Of a DNA stretch of 13,999 nt, positions 7,016 to 13,986 are shown in pieces; positions within the stretch are counted from its first letter, which is position 1; every line of letters begins with the position of its first letter. Source of the DNA: Candidatus Saccharimonadota bacterium (lineage in GTDB: Bacteria > Patescibacteriota > Saccharimonadia > Saccharimonadales > Saccharimonadaceae); assembly GCA_900556885.1 (NCBI GenBank), contig UNSQ01000019.1, forward strand, positions 1 to 13,999, given 5' to 3'. Under the pieces are notes generated by a model. The model was not told the DNA's origin. It saw only the letters and a list, made by a program, of their open reading frames with translations, and did not search any database. The position numbers were made by a program, and so were the translations under genes.

Positions 7016-8528
7016 TCACTTCAATATCAGCACCTAGCGAATTTAAGCGTGCCGCCAATTCCTCGTATCCGCGATTAATCGAATATACATCGCGTAGAAT
7101 CGACACGCCTGGAGCAGCAAGCATTGCCAAAAGTATCACAACGGACGGACGAAGCGCTGGCGGAGCGACAACATCGGCTGGCTTCCATCTTGTTGGACCA
7201 GTGATATAAACACGATGTGGATCAACCAACTCGATTTGCGCATTCAGCTTGCTCAGCTCTGTAAAATAAATTGCTCGGTTTTCATAGCTCCAGTCGTGAA
7301 CCAACGTGCGCCCCTCGGCCACCGTCGCGATAAGCCCCAAGAACGGCAAATTGTCCATATTAATTCCAGGGAACGGTAGGGCGTGAAGTTTATCCTTTGC
7401 TGCCTGGAGTTTGGAACGCTGCAATTTAATATCAACCAAACGAGTTTGCCCATTATTAGCAAAATATTCCTTGCTGAGTTCAAACTTAAGACCCATTTCC
7501 GCCAATGTCGCCAGTTCAATCTCCAAGAATTCAATCGGCGCACGACGAACAGTAATTTCCGAATCCGTCACTGCAGCTGCCGCAATAAAGCTCATCGCTT
7601 CAATCGGATCTTCGCTCGGATAATAGTCCAGATTTTTACTAATGCGTTTACGGCCCGTAATTTTCAAGGTCGTCGTACCAATTCCCTCAATTTTCACGCC
7701 CAACTTTTTCAAGAAGAAACAGACGTCCTGGACCATATAATTTGGGCTAGCATTGCGGATGATGGTAGTGTTTGGCGATAACGCCGCAGCCATAATTATA
7801 TTTTCCGTCACCGTATCACCGCGCTCCGTCAACAAAATCGTTCGATCACCAGAATTGACATCAGTTTTTGCGTGATAATAATCAGTTTCCGCCGTAACGT
7901 TCATTCCAAAATGCCTCAAACCGCTAAGATGCGGCTCAACCGTGCGCTTCCCTAAGTTACAGCCGCCAGCAAACGGCAATTTGAAATCGTCATATTGATG
8001 CAGTAGCGGACCAAGGAACATAATCACAGTCCTAGTTCTCTTCGCCGCAGCAATATCCATATCTTCAAGCTTCAAGCGCGCTGGCGGCACGATCTCAAGA
8101 TCACTGCCATCCAACCAGCGAGTTTTAACGCCAATCGAGTTCAGAACCTCAATAATTCGGTTAACCTCTTCAATTCGCGCCACTTTCCTAAGCGTCGTCT
8201 TCCCCTTATTCAACAAACTTGCACAGAGAAGACCCACTGCGGCGTTTTTACTAGTCTTAACCTGTATCTCACCAGACAATTTTTTGCCGCCAGTTACTTT
8301 AAAATTCATTTTTCCGGAATGATTTACGGTCACAATATTGTTATTAAGCACTTCACTAATTCGAGCAATCATTTCAATACTAATATTCTGACCCCCGTTT
8401 TCAATGCGATTAATAGCACTTTGCGACGTACCAATCGCCTCAGCTAATTGCGTCTGCGTCAGACCTTGTTTTTGGCGATTTTCAGCGATTAAATTGCCGA
8501 TTTTTTGAAGATACCTGTCTTTTATCAT
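7005..8528 (-). CDS. murA: HTH (XRE)-MurA fusion: UDP-GlcNAc enolpyruvyl transferase with N-terminal DNA-binding domain
   Basis: The protein has 507 residues in two parts. Residues 6-65 are an XRE/Cro-type helix-turn-helix (LTQTQLAEAIGTSQSAINRIE is the core, about 23-43). Residues 74-507 are a complete MurA, which transfers enolpyruvate from PEP to UDP-GlcNAc, the first committed peptidoglycan step. Key MurA positions are kept: Lys94 in TSKNAA (E. coli Lys22), Cys190 in GGCNLGKR (E. coli Cys115, the fosfomycin target), an Asp at 392 near the FPGINMD block (compare Asp305) and Arg486 in INRGYEEL (compare Arg397). The active-site Cys is not the Asp variant that gives natural fosfomycin resistance. 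Ordinary MurA is about 420 residues, so the extra 70 are the added domain. The frame runs unbroken through both parts. The ATG follows TGATATAAT by 6 bases with no Shine-Dalgarno. The added domain may regulate murA/glyA transcription, which is inference. Confidence 0.95.
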   Translation of the reverse strand: MIKDRYLQKIGNLIAENRQKQGLTQTQLAEAIGTSQSAINRIENGGQNISIEMIARISEVLNNNIVTVNHSGKMNFKVTGGKKLSGEIQVKTSKNAAVGLLCASLLNKGKTTLRKVARIEEVNRIIEVLNSIGVKTRWLDGSDLEIVPPARLKLEDMDIAAAKRTRTVIMFLGPLLHQYDDFKLPFAGGCNLGKRTVEPHLSGLRHFGMNVTAETDYYHAKTDVNSGDRTILLTERGDTVTENIIMAAALSPNTTIIRNASPNYMVQDVCFFLKKLGVKIEGIGTTTLKITGRKRISKNLDYYPSEDPIEAMSFIAAAAVTDSEITVRRAPIEFLEIELATLAEMGLKFELSKEYFANNGQTRLVDIKLQRSKLQAAKDKLHALPFPGINMDNLPFLGLIATVAEGRTLVHDWSYENRAIYFTELSKLNAQIELVDPHRVYITGPTRWKPADVVAPPALRPSVVILLAMLAAPGVSILRDVYSINRGYEELAARLNSLGADIEVIIE

Positions 8529-8534
8529 GCGTAA

Positions 8535-8543
8535 ATTATATCA
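8535..8543 (-). promoter_or_regulatory. Extended -10 promoter of murA
   Basis: Minus strand TGATATAAT, then 6 bases, then the ATG at 8528. A leaderless transcript is expected. The element overlaps the left arm of the 18-bp inverted repeat at 8537-8554. Confidence 0.65.
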
Positions 8544-8554
8544 CTGATGATATA
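8537..8554. promoter_or_regulatory. Inverted repeat between murA and glyA, candidate operator
   Basis: TATATCA (8537-8543) and TGATATA (8548-8554) are perfect 7-base arms around CTGA. A further TGATATA direct copy lies at 8564-8570, inside the glyA -10. Size and spacing suit an XRE-type dimer site, and the XRE-domain MurA is encoded next to it. AT-rich promoter DNA makes short palindromes fairly common, so this stays a candidate. Confidence 0.4.
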
Positions 8555-8563
8555 TATAAGCAA

Positions 8564-8572
8564 TGATATAAT
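8564..8572 (+). promoter_or_regulatory. Extended -10 promoter of glyA
   Basis: Plus strand TGATATAAT. The expected start of transcription near 8579 leaves about 16 leader bases containing the Shine-Dalgarno GGAGG (8583-8587). This element lies inside a longer open frame and rules out an upstream glyA start at 8547. Confidence 0.65.
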
Positions 8573-8594
8573 AGGTATTAACGGAGGTTTAGTC

Positions 8595-9863
8595 ATGAAA
8601 GACAAGCAAATTGAAGAACTTATAAAAGCAGAAAAAAAGCGCCAAACGGACGGCCTGGAACTGATTCCTAGCGAGAATTACGTTTCGTCAGACGTGCTTC
8701 AGGCGCTCGGTAGTGTTTTCACTAATAAATATTCAGAAGGCTACCCTGGTCGACGTTATTACGGCGGACAAGAAAACACTGATCAAGTCGAGCAGCTGGC
8801 AATTGACCGCGCTAAAAAACTTTTCAAAGCAGATCACGCTAACGTCCAGCCACATTCTGGAGCGCAGGCTAATGAGGCGGTTTATTACGCTTGGTGCGAG
8901 CCTGGCGACACCATTCTGGCTATGGATTTGGCTCACGGCGGACATCTTACACACGGCGCCCCAGTTACTCGTAGTGCCAGAGAATATAACTTCATTCGCT
9001 ATGGCATAAAAAATATCGATACTGGCGAAATTGACTATGAAGAGATTCGTCAATTGGCCTTAAAACACAAACCAAAGATCATTTTGGCGGGATTTTCGGC
9101 ATATCCACGAGAGCTAGATTACGAAAAATTTGCTGAAATTGGTAATGAGGTCGGCGCTATGCTAATGGCAGACATGAGCCATATTGCGGGACTAATCGTT
9201 AGTGGCGTTGCTAAAAACCCGTTCGACTATGGCTTTCATGTAATTACCACAACAACTCATAAAACTCTACGTGGACCACGAGGCGGGCTGATTCTTAGTC
9301 GAGGAATAGTTGGCAATCCATTGAAAAAACCAGAGAAAACTCTCGAAAATTTACCTACGTTGATTGATCGAGCAGTCTTCCCTGGCACGCAAGGTGGACC
9401 GCACATGCACACCATCGCTGCAAAAGCCGTAGCGTTCGGTGAAGCTTTACAGCCAGAATTCAAAGATTACGCCGAGCAAATTGTTAAAAATGCGAAAAGA
9501 TTGGCGGAAGAGTTGCAAAAGCGTGGATTTAAGCTAGTAACTGGCGGCACCAGCAACCATTTGATTCTGGCAGATATTCACAGCAGCTTCGGTATTGACG
9601 GCAAGGAAGCGGAAATCGCCATGGATAAAATCGGTCTGACACTGAATGCTAATGCGATTCCAGATGACCCACTACCAAGGTTCAGACCAAGCGGCATTCG
9701 CTTAGGCACGCCAGCCGTCACGACGCGAGGTGCCAAAGAAGACGACATGGAAAAAATCGCGGAATGGATGAGGCAGTCAATAGACAATCGCGATAATGAT
9801 GATGAGTTGGCTGAACTCCGTAAAGAAGTCGTAGAATTCTGCCATACTCTACGCGATATTTAA
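8595..9863 (+). CDS. glyA: Serine hydroxymethyltransferase GlyA
   Basis: GlyA is a PLP enzyme converting serine and THF to glycine and 5,10-methylene-THF. The protein is 422 residues, the normal bacterial size of about 415-420. Conserved features are LIPSENYVS (23-31), [13 protein letters not shown] (46-58), [11 protein letters not shown] (111-121), DMSHIAGL (193-200, with the PLP-contacting Asp193 and His196), and [14 protein letters not shown] (218-231) with the PLP lysine Lys223. The start at 8595 has a strong GGAGG 7 bases upstream and begins [10 protein letters not shown], like family members; an in-frame ATG at 8547 lies upstream of the promoter -10 and is rejected. It is divergent from murA. 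Its product methylene-THF is the substrate of FolD, also in this window. A bidirectional terminator follows the stop by 17 bases. Confidence 0.98.
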   Translation: MKDKQIEELIKAEKKRQTDGLELIPSENYVSSDVLQALGSVFTNKYSEGYPGRRYYGGQENTDQVEQLAIDRAKKLFKADHANVQPHSGAQANEAVYYAWCEPGDTILAMDLAHGGHLTHGAPVTRSAREYNFIRYGIKNIDTGEIDYEEIRQLALKHKPKIILAGFSAYPRELDYEKFAEIGNEVGAMLMADMSHIAGLIVSGVAKNPFDYGFHVITTTTHKTLRGPRGGLILSRGIVGNPLKKPEKTLENLPTLIDRAVFPGTQGGPHMHTIAAKAVAFGEALQPEFKDYAEQIVKNAKRLAEELQKRGFKLVTGGTSNHLILADIHSSFGIDGKEAEIAMDKIGLTLNANAIPDDPLPRFRPSGIRLGTPAVTTRGAKEDDMEKIAEWMRQSIDNRDNDDELAELRKEVVEFCHTLRDI

Positions 9864-9880
9864 TATAAACCTGCACATAA

Positions 9881-9910
9881 AAAACTCTGGCTTAATGCCA
9901 GAGTTTTTTA
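9881..9910. terminator. Bidirectional rho-independent terminator
   Basis: AAAACTCTGGC (9881-9891) and GCCAGAGTTTT (9897-9907) form an 11-bp perfect stem around a TTAAT loop, with a T run on the plus strand and a matching A run that becomes a T run on the minus strand. It ends glyA (plus) and the major pilin gene (minus), which converge here. Confidence 0.92.
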
Positions 9911-9924
9911 TTACCTATACCGAA

Positions 9925-10365
9925 TTACGGAGCAGGAGTAGGACAAGTACCGACTGTTCGGCTCTCGATACTATTCTTACTGTAGTCGTAGTATGAAATC
10001 TTTGCACCTGTTGGATCGCCAGTACCAGGACACGCCTCATACCTAACTGTCGTGGTTGGAGTGGTTGAACTAAAAGCACCAGAACCTAATTCAGTAACAT
10101 TGGCTGAAGCAATGTAGTAAGATTTCTTTGTGTCAGCACCAGTTAATTTTGCGATACCATCTGGATACTTGCCCTCTTCAGTGTTATATAGTTCAGCTTT
10201 CTTAGCAACTGAGTCAACTGTTGATTTAGCAGCAGATGTCTTTGCTTGGTTTTGCAAACCGTTGTATGCAACCAAAGAAACAACTGTCAAAATTGCGATG
10301 ATCACGATAACGATCAAAAGCTCAACTAGTGTAAAACCTTGATTTTTGATATTCTTTGTAGTCAC
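9925..10365 (-). CDS. Type IV pilin, probable major subunit
   Basis: The protein has 146 residues. A 10-residue leader ending in Gly10 precedes FTLVELLIVIVIIAIL, a textbook class III prepilin signal: cleavage by PilD-type peptidase between Gly10 and Phe11, methylated Phe1, and Glu5 of the mature form. The hydrophobic helix (about 11-32) is followed by the amphipathic rest of alpha-1 and a small C-terminal domain. Cys112 and Cys141 probably form the usual C-terminal disulfide loop. The start codon is GTG at 10365, with AGGGGG (10375-10380) 9 bases upstream. Its own promoter, strong Shine-Dalgarno and position after the minor-pilin genes suggest much higher expression than the four upstream genes, hence the major-subunit call. 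It could be one of several pilin paralogs in the genome. Confidence 0.9.
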   Translation of the reverse strand: MTTKNIKNQGFTLVELLIVIVIIAILTVVSLVAYNGLQNQAKTSAAKSTVDSVAKKAELYNTEEGKYPDGIAKLTGADTKKSYYIASANVTELGSGAFSSTTPTTTVRYEACPGTGDPTGAKISYYDYSKNSIESRTVGTCPTPAP

Positions 10366-10406
10366 GATAATGTGCCCCCTAAATTGTTAGTTTGATTTGT
10401 AACTTG

Positions 10407-10435
10407 ATAATACTACAACGTTTTTAAAAGCGCAA
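10407..10435 (-). promoter_or_regulatory. Probable promoter of the major pilin gene
   Basis: Minus strand TTGCGC (10430-10435), 17-base spacer, TATTAT (10407-10412). It lies in the 76-base gap between the propeller gene and the pilin and gives a leader of about 35 bases with an AGGGGG site. The -35 is imperfect. Confidence 0.45.
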
Positions 10436-10441
10436 GCGTTT

Positions 10442-12223
10442 TTAATATATATATCTATTTTGCACTGGACGCAAGAATAAAGATTCCGTTGGGCTGAACC
10501 TATTATTTTCACTACCTGAAGTTCCGTCACCAATCTGCCCATTATCATTCAATCCCCAACAGTAAGAGCGCTTGTCCGACATAATTACACAGCCGCGGTT
10601 TGCCCCAGCAGACAAACTCACTACGCTCTCTGAAGCAGGAAGCCCATTTGGACCAACATTAACTGGCTGAGGAGTAAATGAATATTGAATGTCCGTCCTA
10701 TTTGCTCCAAGTTGACCCAATCTGTTATCGCCCCAACAATAGACTTTCTTAGTACCGGCATCGTTCATCAAGGCGCAAGAATGAGCAATGCCAACCTCAA
10801 CCTGTAGCGCCACCCCAGGCAAACCACCGACTAACCTCGGCTCAATATGCTTTTTAGGAGTGCCACTCCCCGGAGATCCAGCCTGTCCACGCCCAGCGCC
10901 ACCCCAGCAGTACACTTTACCATTAGCAATAGCGCAGGTGTGAGTTACATAATCAGGAGAGCCTGACCAAGTGTATCCATCTTGAGATATATCAGTCACA
11001 TCCTCCAAGTCTTTAACTCTGGTAGCATTACCATAGCCGCTATAATGCGGCACACCAATACCCAGCTGCCCAAACCTAGCCTGTCCCCAACAGTAAGCTC
11101 TTTTTTCAGTGGTTATAACGCACATGGTTTGTGAACGAGATCCGCCAGTTGATAACTTAGTAGCAGAATAATTATTAGGAAGCCTGCTGTAGCCGCCCGA
11201 ATTAATACGCACTGGCGTTGCGCTGGACTTAGGGCTGCCGGGACTCCCGTAACCCAATTGACCCATAGTATTACTGCCCCAACAATACACCTTTCCTGCA
11301 GCAATAGCACACGAAACATCGCCGGTCCCTCCAATTGCACTGATATTATTTCCAGCAAAATCTGCAGCTAGCGCGCCAGTAGGCGGTTTAACCTCGACTG
11401 GGACACTAGAATATTTGCCATCGCCAAAATCTCCATTACCTAGTTGTCCAAATTGATTATTACCCCAACAATATATCTTCCTGACAGAACTAAATTCAGT
11501 CAACACGCAGCTATGAAATTGTGCCGCAAATATATCAATAATTTTTCCATTTCTCATATCACCCACAGAACGCACCTTTACGGGGACATTAGAGCTAACA
11601 GTAGTTCCGTCGCCCAATTGACCCATAGTATATTCATTACTTTCATACTTGTCATTATTGCCCCAACACCAAACATTATTCGACAATATAGCGCACGTAC
11701 GATAAGTGCCGCTTACTGTGCGCGTTGCGTCAATATCAGCTGGCCAAGTAACTGATTTTTTTACAACAGCAGTATAAGTTTTTAAGACTGCGCCACTACC
11801 ATTTGTTATTTCAACGCGACCGGTAGATGAGATTTGAGCGGTGGCAGCCGACAGAGCCGCGCTTCTAGTCGAAGCCTCCAAATCACCAACTTCAAAGGTC
11901 GTCCTAAATTTATTGCCTTCATCAAATACATATCTATTACCAGGAAAAGCTACGGCACCCTTACAATTAGTTTCCGGGCGGAGCGGACCAATTCCACCAG
12001 GAACCGAACCCCATGATTGCTCAGCCCCATTAGAGTCCAAGCAGGCGTTAGCATACGCCGTACCTGCCTCACCAGCCTCTTGAGCTAACTTGTAATAATA
12101 CTCTTCCTGAGAGTAAATATATGATTGAGCCACAACCCTCATAGCGCCAGCCAAAAGAGCCAATATAAAAGTACTCATAAGCACAATTAACACCAAAGAA
12201 TAGCCGTTTTTTTGTCGAATCAT
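10442..12223 (-). CDS. Prepilin-like minor pilin (PilX/GspK position) carrying a seven-repeat RCC1-type beta-propeller; candidate pilus-tip adhesin
   Basis: The protein has 593 residues. Residues 1-7 end in Lys-Asn-Gly and are followed by YSLVLIVLMSTFILALLAG, a prepilin-type leader and helix. Mature position 5 is Leu rather than Glu, as in GspK, the pseudopilin that caps the tip. Residues 27-165 are pilin-like alpha-1 and linker, with Cys61 and Cys87. Residues 166-590 contain seven RCC1-type units, each with a Cys, a hairpin, CWG, and in most a GQLG turn. CWG cysteines fall at 186, 252, 314, 378, 439, 496 and 555, spaced 57-66 residues. Each has a partner Cys 9-13 residues before it, so every blade may hold a disulfide. 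Seven units make a full propeller. The start ATG overlaps the previous stop (ATGA, 12220-12223) and there is no strong Shine-Dalgarno, so translation is coupled. Adhesin function is inferred from position and fold. Confidence 0.9.
   Translation of the reverse strand: MIRQKNGYSLVLIVLMSTFILALLAGAMRVVAQSYIYSQEEYYYKLAQEAGEAGTAYANACLDSNGAEQSWGSVPGGIGPLRPETNCKGAVAFPGNRYVFDEGNKFRTTFEVGDLEASTRSAALSAATAQISSTGRVEITNGSGAVLKTYTAVVKKSVTWPADIDATRTVSGTYRTCAILSNNVWCWGNNDKYESNEYTMGQLGDGTTVSSNVPVKVRSVGDMRNGKIIDIFAAQFHSCVLTEFSSVRKIYCWGNNQFGQLGNGDFGDGKYSSVPVEVKPPTGALAADFAGNNISAIGGTGDVSCAIAAGKVYCWGSNTMGQLGYGSPGSPKSSATPVRINSGGYSRLPNNYSATKLSTGGSRSQTMCVITTEKRAYCWGQARFGQLGIGVPHYSGYGNATRVKDLEDVTDISQDGYTWSGSPDYVTHTCAIANGKVYCWGGAGRGQAGSPGSGTPKKHIEPRLVGGLPGVALQVEVGIAHSCALMNDAGTKKVYCWGDNRLGQLGANRTDIQYSFTPQPVNVGPNGLPASESVVSLSAGANRGCVIMSDKRSYCWGLNDNGQIGDGTSGSENNRFSPTESLFLRPVQNRYIY
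10451..11737 (-). repeat. Seven tandem RCC1-type repeats inside the propeller gene
   Basis: Seven in-frame units of about 57-66 codons. At DNA level the best conserved core on the plus strand is CCCCAACA or close variants, the reverse complement of the Cys-Trp-Gly codons, near 11661, 11463, 11277, 11085, 10902, 10731 and 10554. Flanks are diverged, so these are old protein repeats, not recent duplications. Confidence 0.88.
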
Positions 12224-13074
12224 AAGTTATTTATCTTTCGTATCATTAGTGTTTGAGAATCGGAAACTTGTTTACTTGGTGATTGTATTGTTAAAGTAAC
12301 CTCTACATTATCCGCGCCATCAAGAGCTTTATTATCGCTATCTGGAGCGTCGCTATTTTTGCTTATCAGCGTTTTTCCGTCATAGTAATTAATCTTAAAT
12401 TCCGAAACTCCAGTCGCTAAAATCGAATCTTCACGAAGCTTCATAGCTCGATCTTTAAACTTATCAGCATCCGTAACATTCATACAAAAGTAACCCGCGG
12501 CAGACCCTGAATATGGCGCTGGAGGATAACTGGAGAAATCAACTAAATCATTATAGATAGTCCGTCGATGCAACTCTCCATTCTTCAAAAAATATATGAC
12601 TATTTTTTTATACTTCGGCTGCTGAGTCTTATTTGCATTACAGTCAAATTTCGGAGTTCTTAGATATACAATCTCCCTAGAATCGGCGCCTCGTCCCATA
12701 TTTGTAGCGTATTGAAGCAGTATGAGTGAGTTCTTTTCGGGATCGGTGATGGCACTACTTGAATATGGATTACTTCTATATCCCCACTCTCTAGGCGTCG
12801 CACTAGGGAAATTTTTATCAGTAGCAAACGTATCCTCCCCGTCATAACTACTCACCTTAAAGCGCGAAGCTTGACGCACATCAGTTTCAATTGCGTCCAT
12901 GGAATTGTGCATATTTCGGCTAATCTCAACCTTCGCCTTGCTGATAGACGCACTTTGGTTCGCCGAAATTAACATCTGACTAAACACGCCGACAACCATT
13001 GCGATGATGACCATCACCATTGCCAATTCGACCACAGTAAAACCGCCCTCATTAGAACGCCACATACGTCGCAT
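12220..13074 (-). CDS. Minor prepilin, PilW/GspJ-like
   Basis: The protein has 284 residues. An 11-residue leader ending in Gly-Gly precedes FTVVELAMVMVIIAMVVGVF, with Glu5 kept. The following region (QSASISKAKVEISRNMHNSMDAIETDVRQASRF) resembles the N-terminal helix and first globular part of PilW/GspJ proteins, which are the larger minor pilins of the tip complex; at 284 residues it is the right size. Two cysteines (in KFDCNA and YFCMN) can pair. The start at 13074 has AAGGTGG (13078-13084) just upstream. It overlaps the preceding gene by 23 bases and the propeller gene by 4. The family subtype is judged from order, size and N-terminus. Confidence 0.85.
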   Translation of the reverse strand: MRRMWRSNEGGFTVVELAMVMVIIAMVVGVFSQMLISANQSASISKAKVEISRNMHNSMDAIETDVRQASRFKVSSYDGEDTFATDKNFPSATPREWGYRSNPYSSSAITDPEKNSLILLQYATNMGRGADSREIVYLRTPKFDCNANKTQQPKYKKIVIYFLKNGELHRRTIYNDLVDFSSYPPAPYSGSAAGYFCMNVTDADKFKDRAMKLREDSILATGVSEFKINYYDGKTLISKNSDAPDSDNKALDGADNVEVTLTIQSPSKQVSDSQTLMIRKINNL

Positions 13075-13501
13075 GTACCACCTTCTTTCCGCTACCTATG
13101 CCAGAGCTTGGCAATCCATATTCTACGATAGATTCCACTTTAATCGGCATCCCCAGGCTAACTGTTCCACTCTTACATCCGTATGGCGCTGATGCATATA
13201 CTTGCTGCCTAACCATTCCAGGCAGCCCATCGACACTACCAATAGTTCTCGTAACTTCATACCTAGTATTCGACGACGCCGTGTTACACTTAAACCACGA
13301 CGGAGCGGAGTCATTCGCGTAATGACGCATATTATTATACGCCAGAAGACTTGCTTTATTATGCTGAGCGCTTAAAACCGATATCTGGCTGACCTGCGCT
13401 TGCATACTTAATATAACGACCATGAAAATACCAATAACAACCAGAGTAACCGCAACTTCGACAATAGTAAATCCATCACTTTTCCCTGTTAATCGCGCCA
13501 T
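13052..13501 (-). CDS. Minor prepilin, PilV/GspI-like
   Basis: The protein has 149 residues. A 10-residue leader ending in Gly10 precedes FTIVEVAVTLVVIGIFMVVIL, with Glu5 kept. A small globular part follows, with two cysteines (FKCNTA and YGCKSG), which could form one disulfide. Shine-Dalgarno AAGGTGA (13509-13515) lies 7 bases before the ATG. It overlaps the upstream gene by 13 bases and the downstream one by 23, so it is an internal operon member. The PilV/GspI label comes from its place between a FimT/PilE-like and a PilW-like gene, and is less certain than the prepilin call. Confidence 0.85.
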   Translation of the reverse strand: MARLTGKSDGFTIVEVAVTLVVIGIFMVVILSMQAQVSQISVLSAQHNKASLLAYNNMRHYANDSAPSWFKCNTASSNTRYEVTRTIGSVDGLPGMVRQQVYASAPYGCKSGTVSLGMPIKVESIVEYGLPSSGIGSGKKVVHATYVAF

Positions 13502-13974
13502 ATGCTATTCACCTTTTTTTCCGACCCCGTCGAAAATTCCTTATATATAATGTTATATTTCACACAAGTTACCGCCGCCACGTCAGCTATGGGACCAGAA
13601 GTCGGCTTCGTACAATCCCCATCATCTATGTTTGCCGCCTCGTACAACAATTCGCCATTATTACCGCCAGACCAATCACTACGATTACACTTAACCATTT
13701 CTTTTTTTAATGAATCACTCCCTGCGATTGACGAAAAACTCTTAATAAGGTCAGCGCAGGAAGGATACTCGTGTCCAATAGAGCTTACATTTTTATATTT
13801 GTAATATCGTTCCAATCTCAAAGACAGCTCAGATACATCAGCTTTTTGCTCCTGATCTCTAGTCAAATTCAAAAATCTTCCGCCACCAACAAACGCGATA
13901 CTAGCCAAAATCGACACAACCACAATAACTACTGCCACCTCAACTATCGTATAGCCACCCGTCCCACGATTCAT
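13489..13974 (-). CDS. Minor prepilin, FimT/PilE (GspH)-like, first gene of the cassette
   Basis: From the ATG at 13974 the protein has 161 residues. A 7-residue leader ending in Gly-Gly precedes YTIVEVAVVIVVVSILASIAF, with Glu5 kept and Tyr in place of Phe at mature position 1. The C-terminal part has four cysteines (SCADL, KCNRS, DCTKP, TCVKY), enough for two disulfides. A longer reading from a TTG at 13992 is possible, but a TACAAT -10 box at 13981-13986 lies inside it, so the ATG six bases downstream is preferred. The gene overlaps the next by 13 bases. It opens the minor-pilin operon. Confidence 0.83.
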   Translation of the reverse strand: MNRGTGGYTIVEVAVVIVVVSILASIAFVGGGRFLNLTRDQEQKADVSELSLRLERYYKYKNVSSIGHEYPSCADLIKSFSSIAGSDSLKKEMVKCNRSDWSGGNNGELLYEAANIDDGDCTKPTSGPIADVAAVTCVKYNIIYKEFSTGSEKKVNSIWRD

Positions 13975-13980
13975 ATCAAT

Positions 13981-13986
13981 ATTGTA
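13981..13986 (-). promoter_or_regulatory. -10 element of the minor-pilin operon
   Basis: Minus strand TACAAT, followed by 6 bases and the ATG at 13974, the same geometry as at the response regulator and murA. No TGn precedes it, and a -35 would lie beyond the window edge. Confidence 0.45.

Noticed and set aside
7383..7781. A 132-residue plus-strand open frame opposite murA
   Set aside because: It is antisense to well-conserved MurA coding sequence, with no ribosome binding site and a composition typical of a shadow frame.
10421..10441. Hairpin-like AAAAGCGCAAGCGTTTTT after the propeller gene as a terminator
   Set aside because: The arms need a bulge and leave only a two-base loop, and the bases coincide with the probable -35 of the pilin promoter; too weak to call.
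10554..11671. Regularly repeated CCCCAACA-type sequence, which might suggest a CRISPR or satellite array
   Set aside because: The repeats are codons for Cys-Trp-Gly in successive RCC1-type units, spaced 170-200 bases apart, with diverged flanks and an unbroken frame.
11444..11755. A 103-residue plus-strand open frame opposite the propeller gene
   Set aside because: It lies opposite the first propeller repeats and has no initiation signal; the RCC1-type repeat frame is clearly the coding one.
12220..12222. Possible UGA recoding to glycine, as in SR1 and Gracilibacteria
   Set aside because: The PilW-like gene ends in UGA within an ATGA overlap with the next start, and no coding frame requires reading through UGA.
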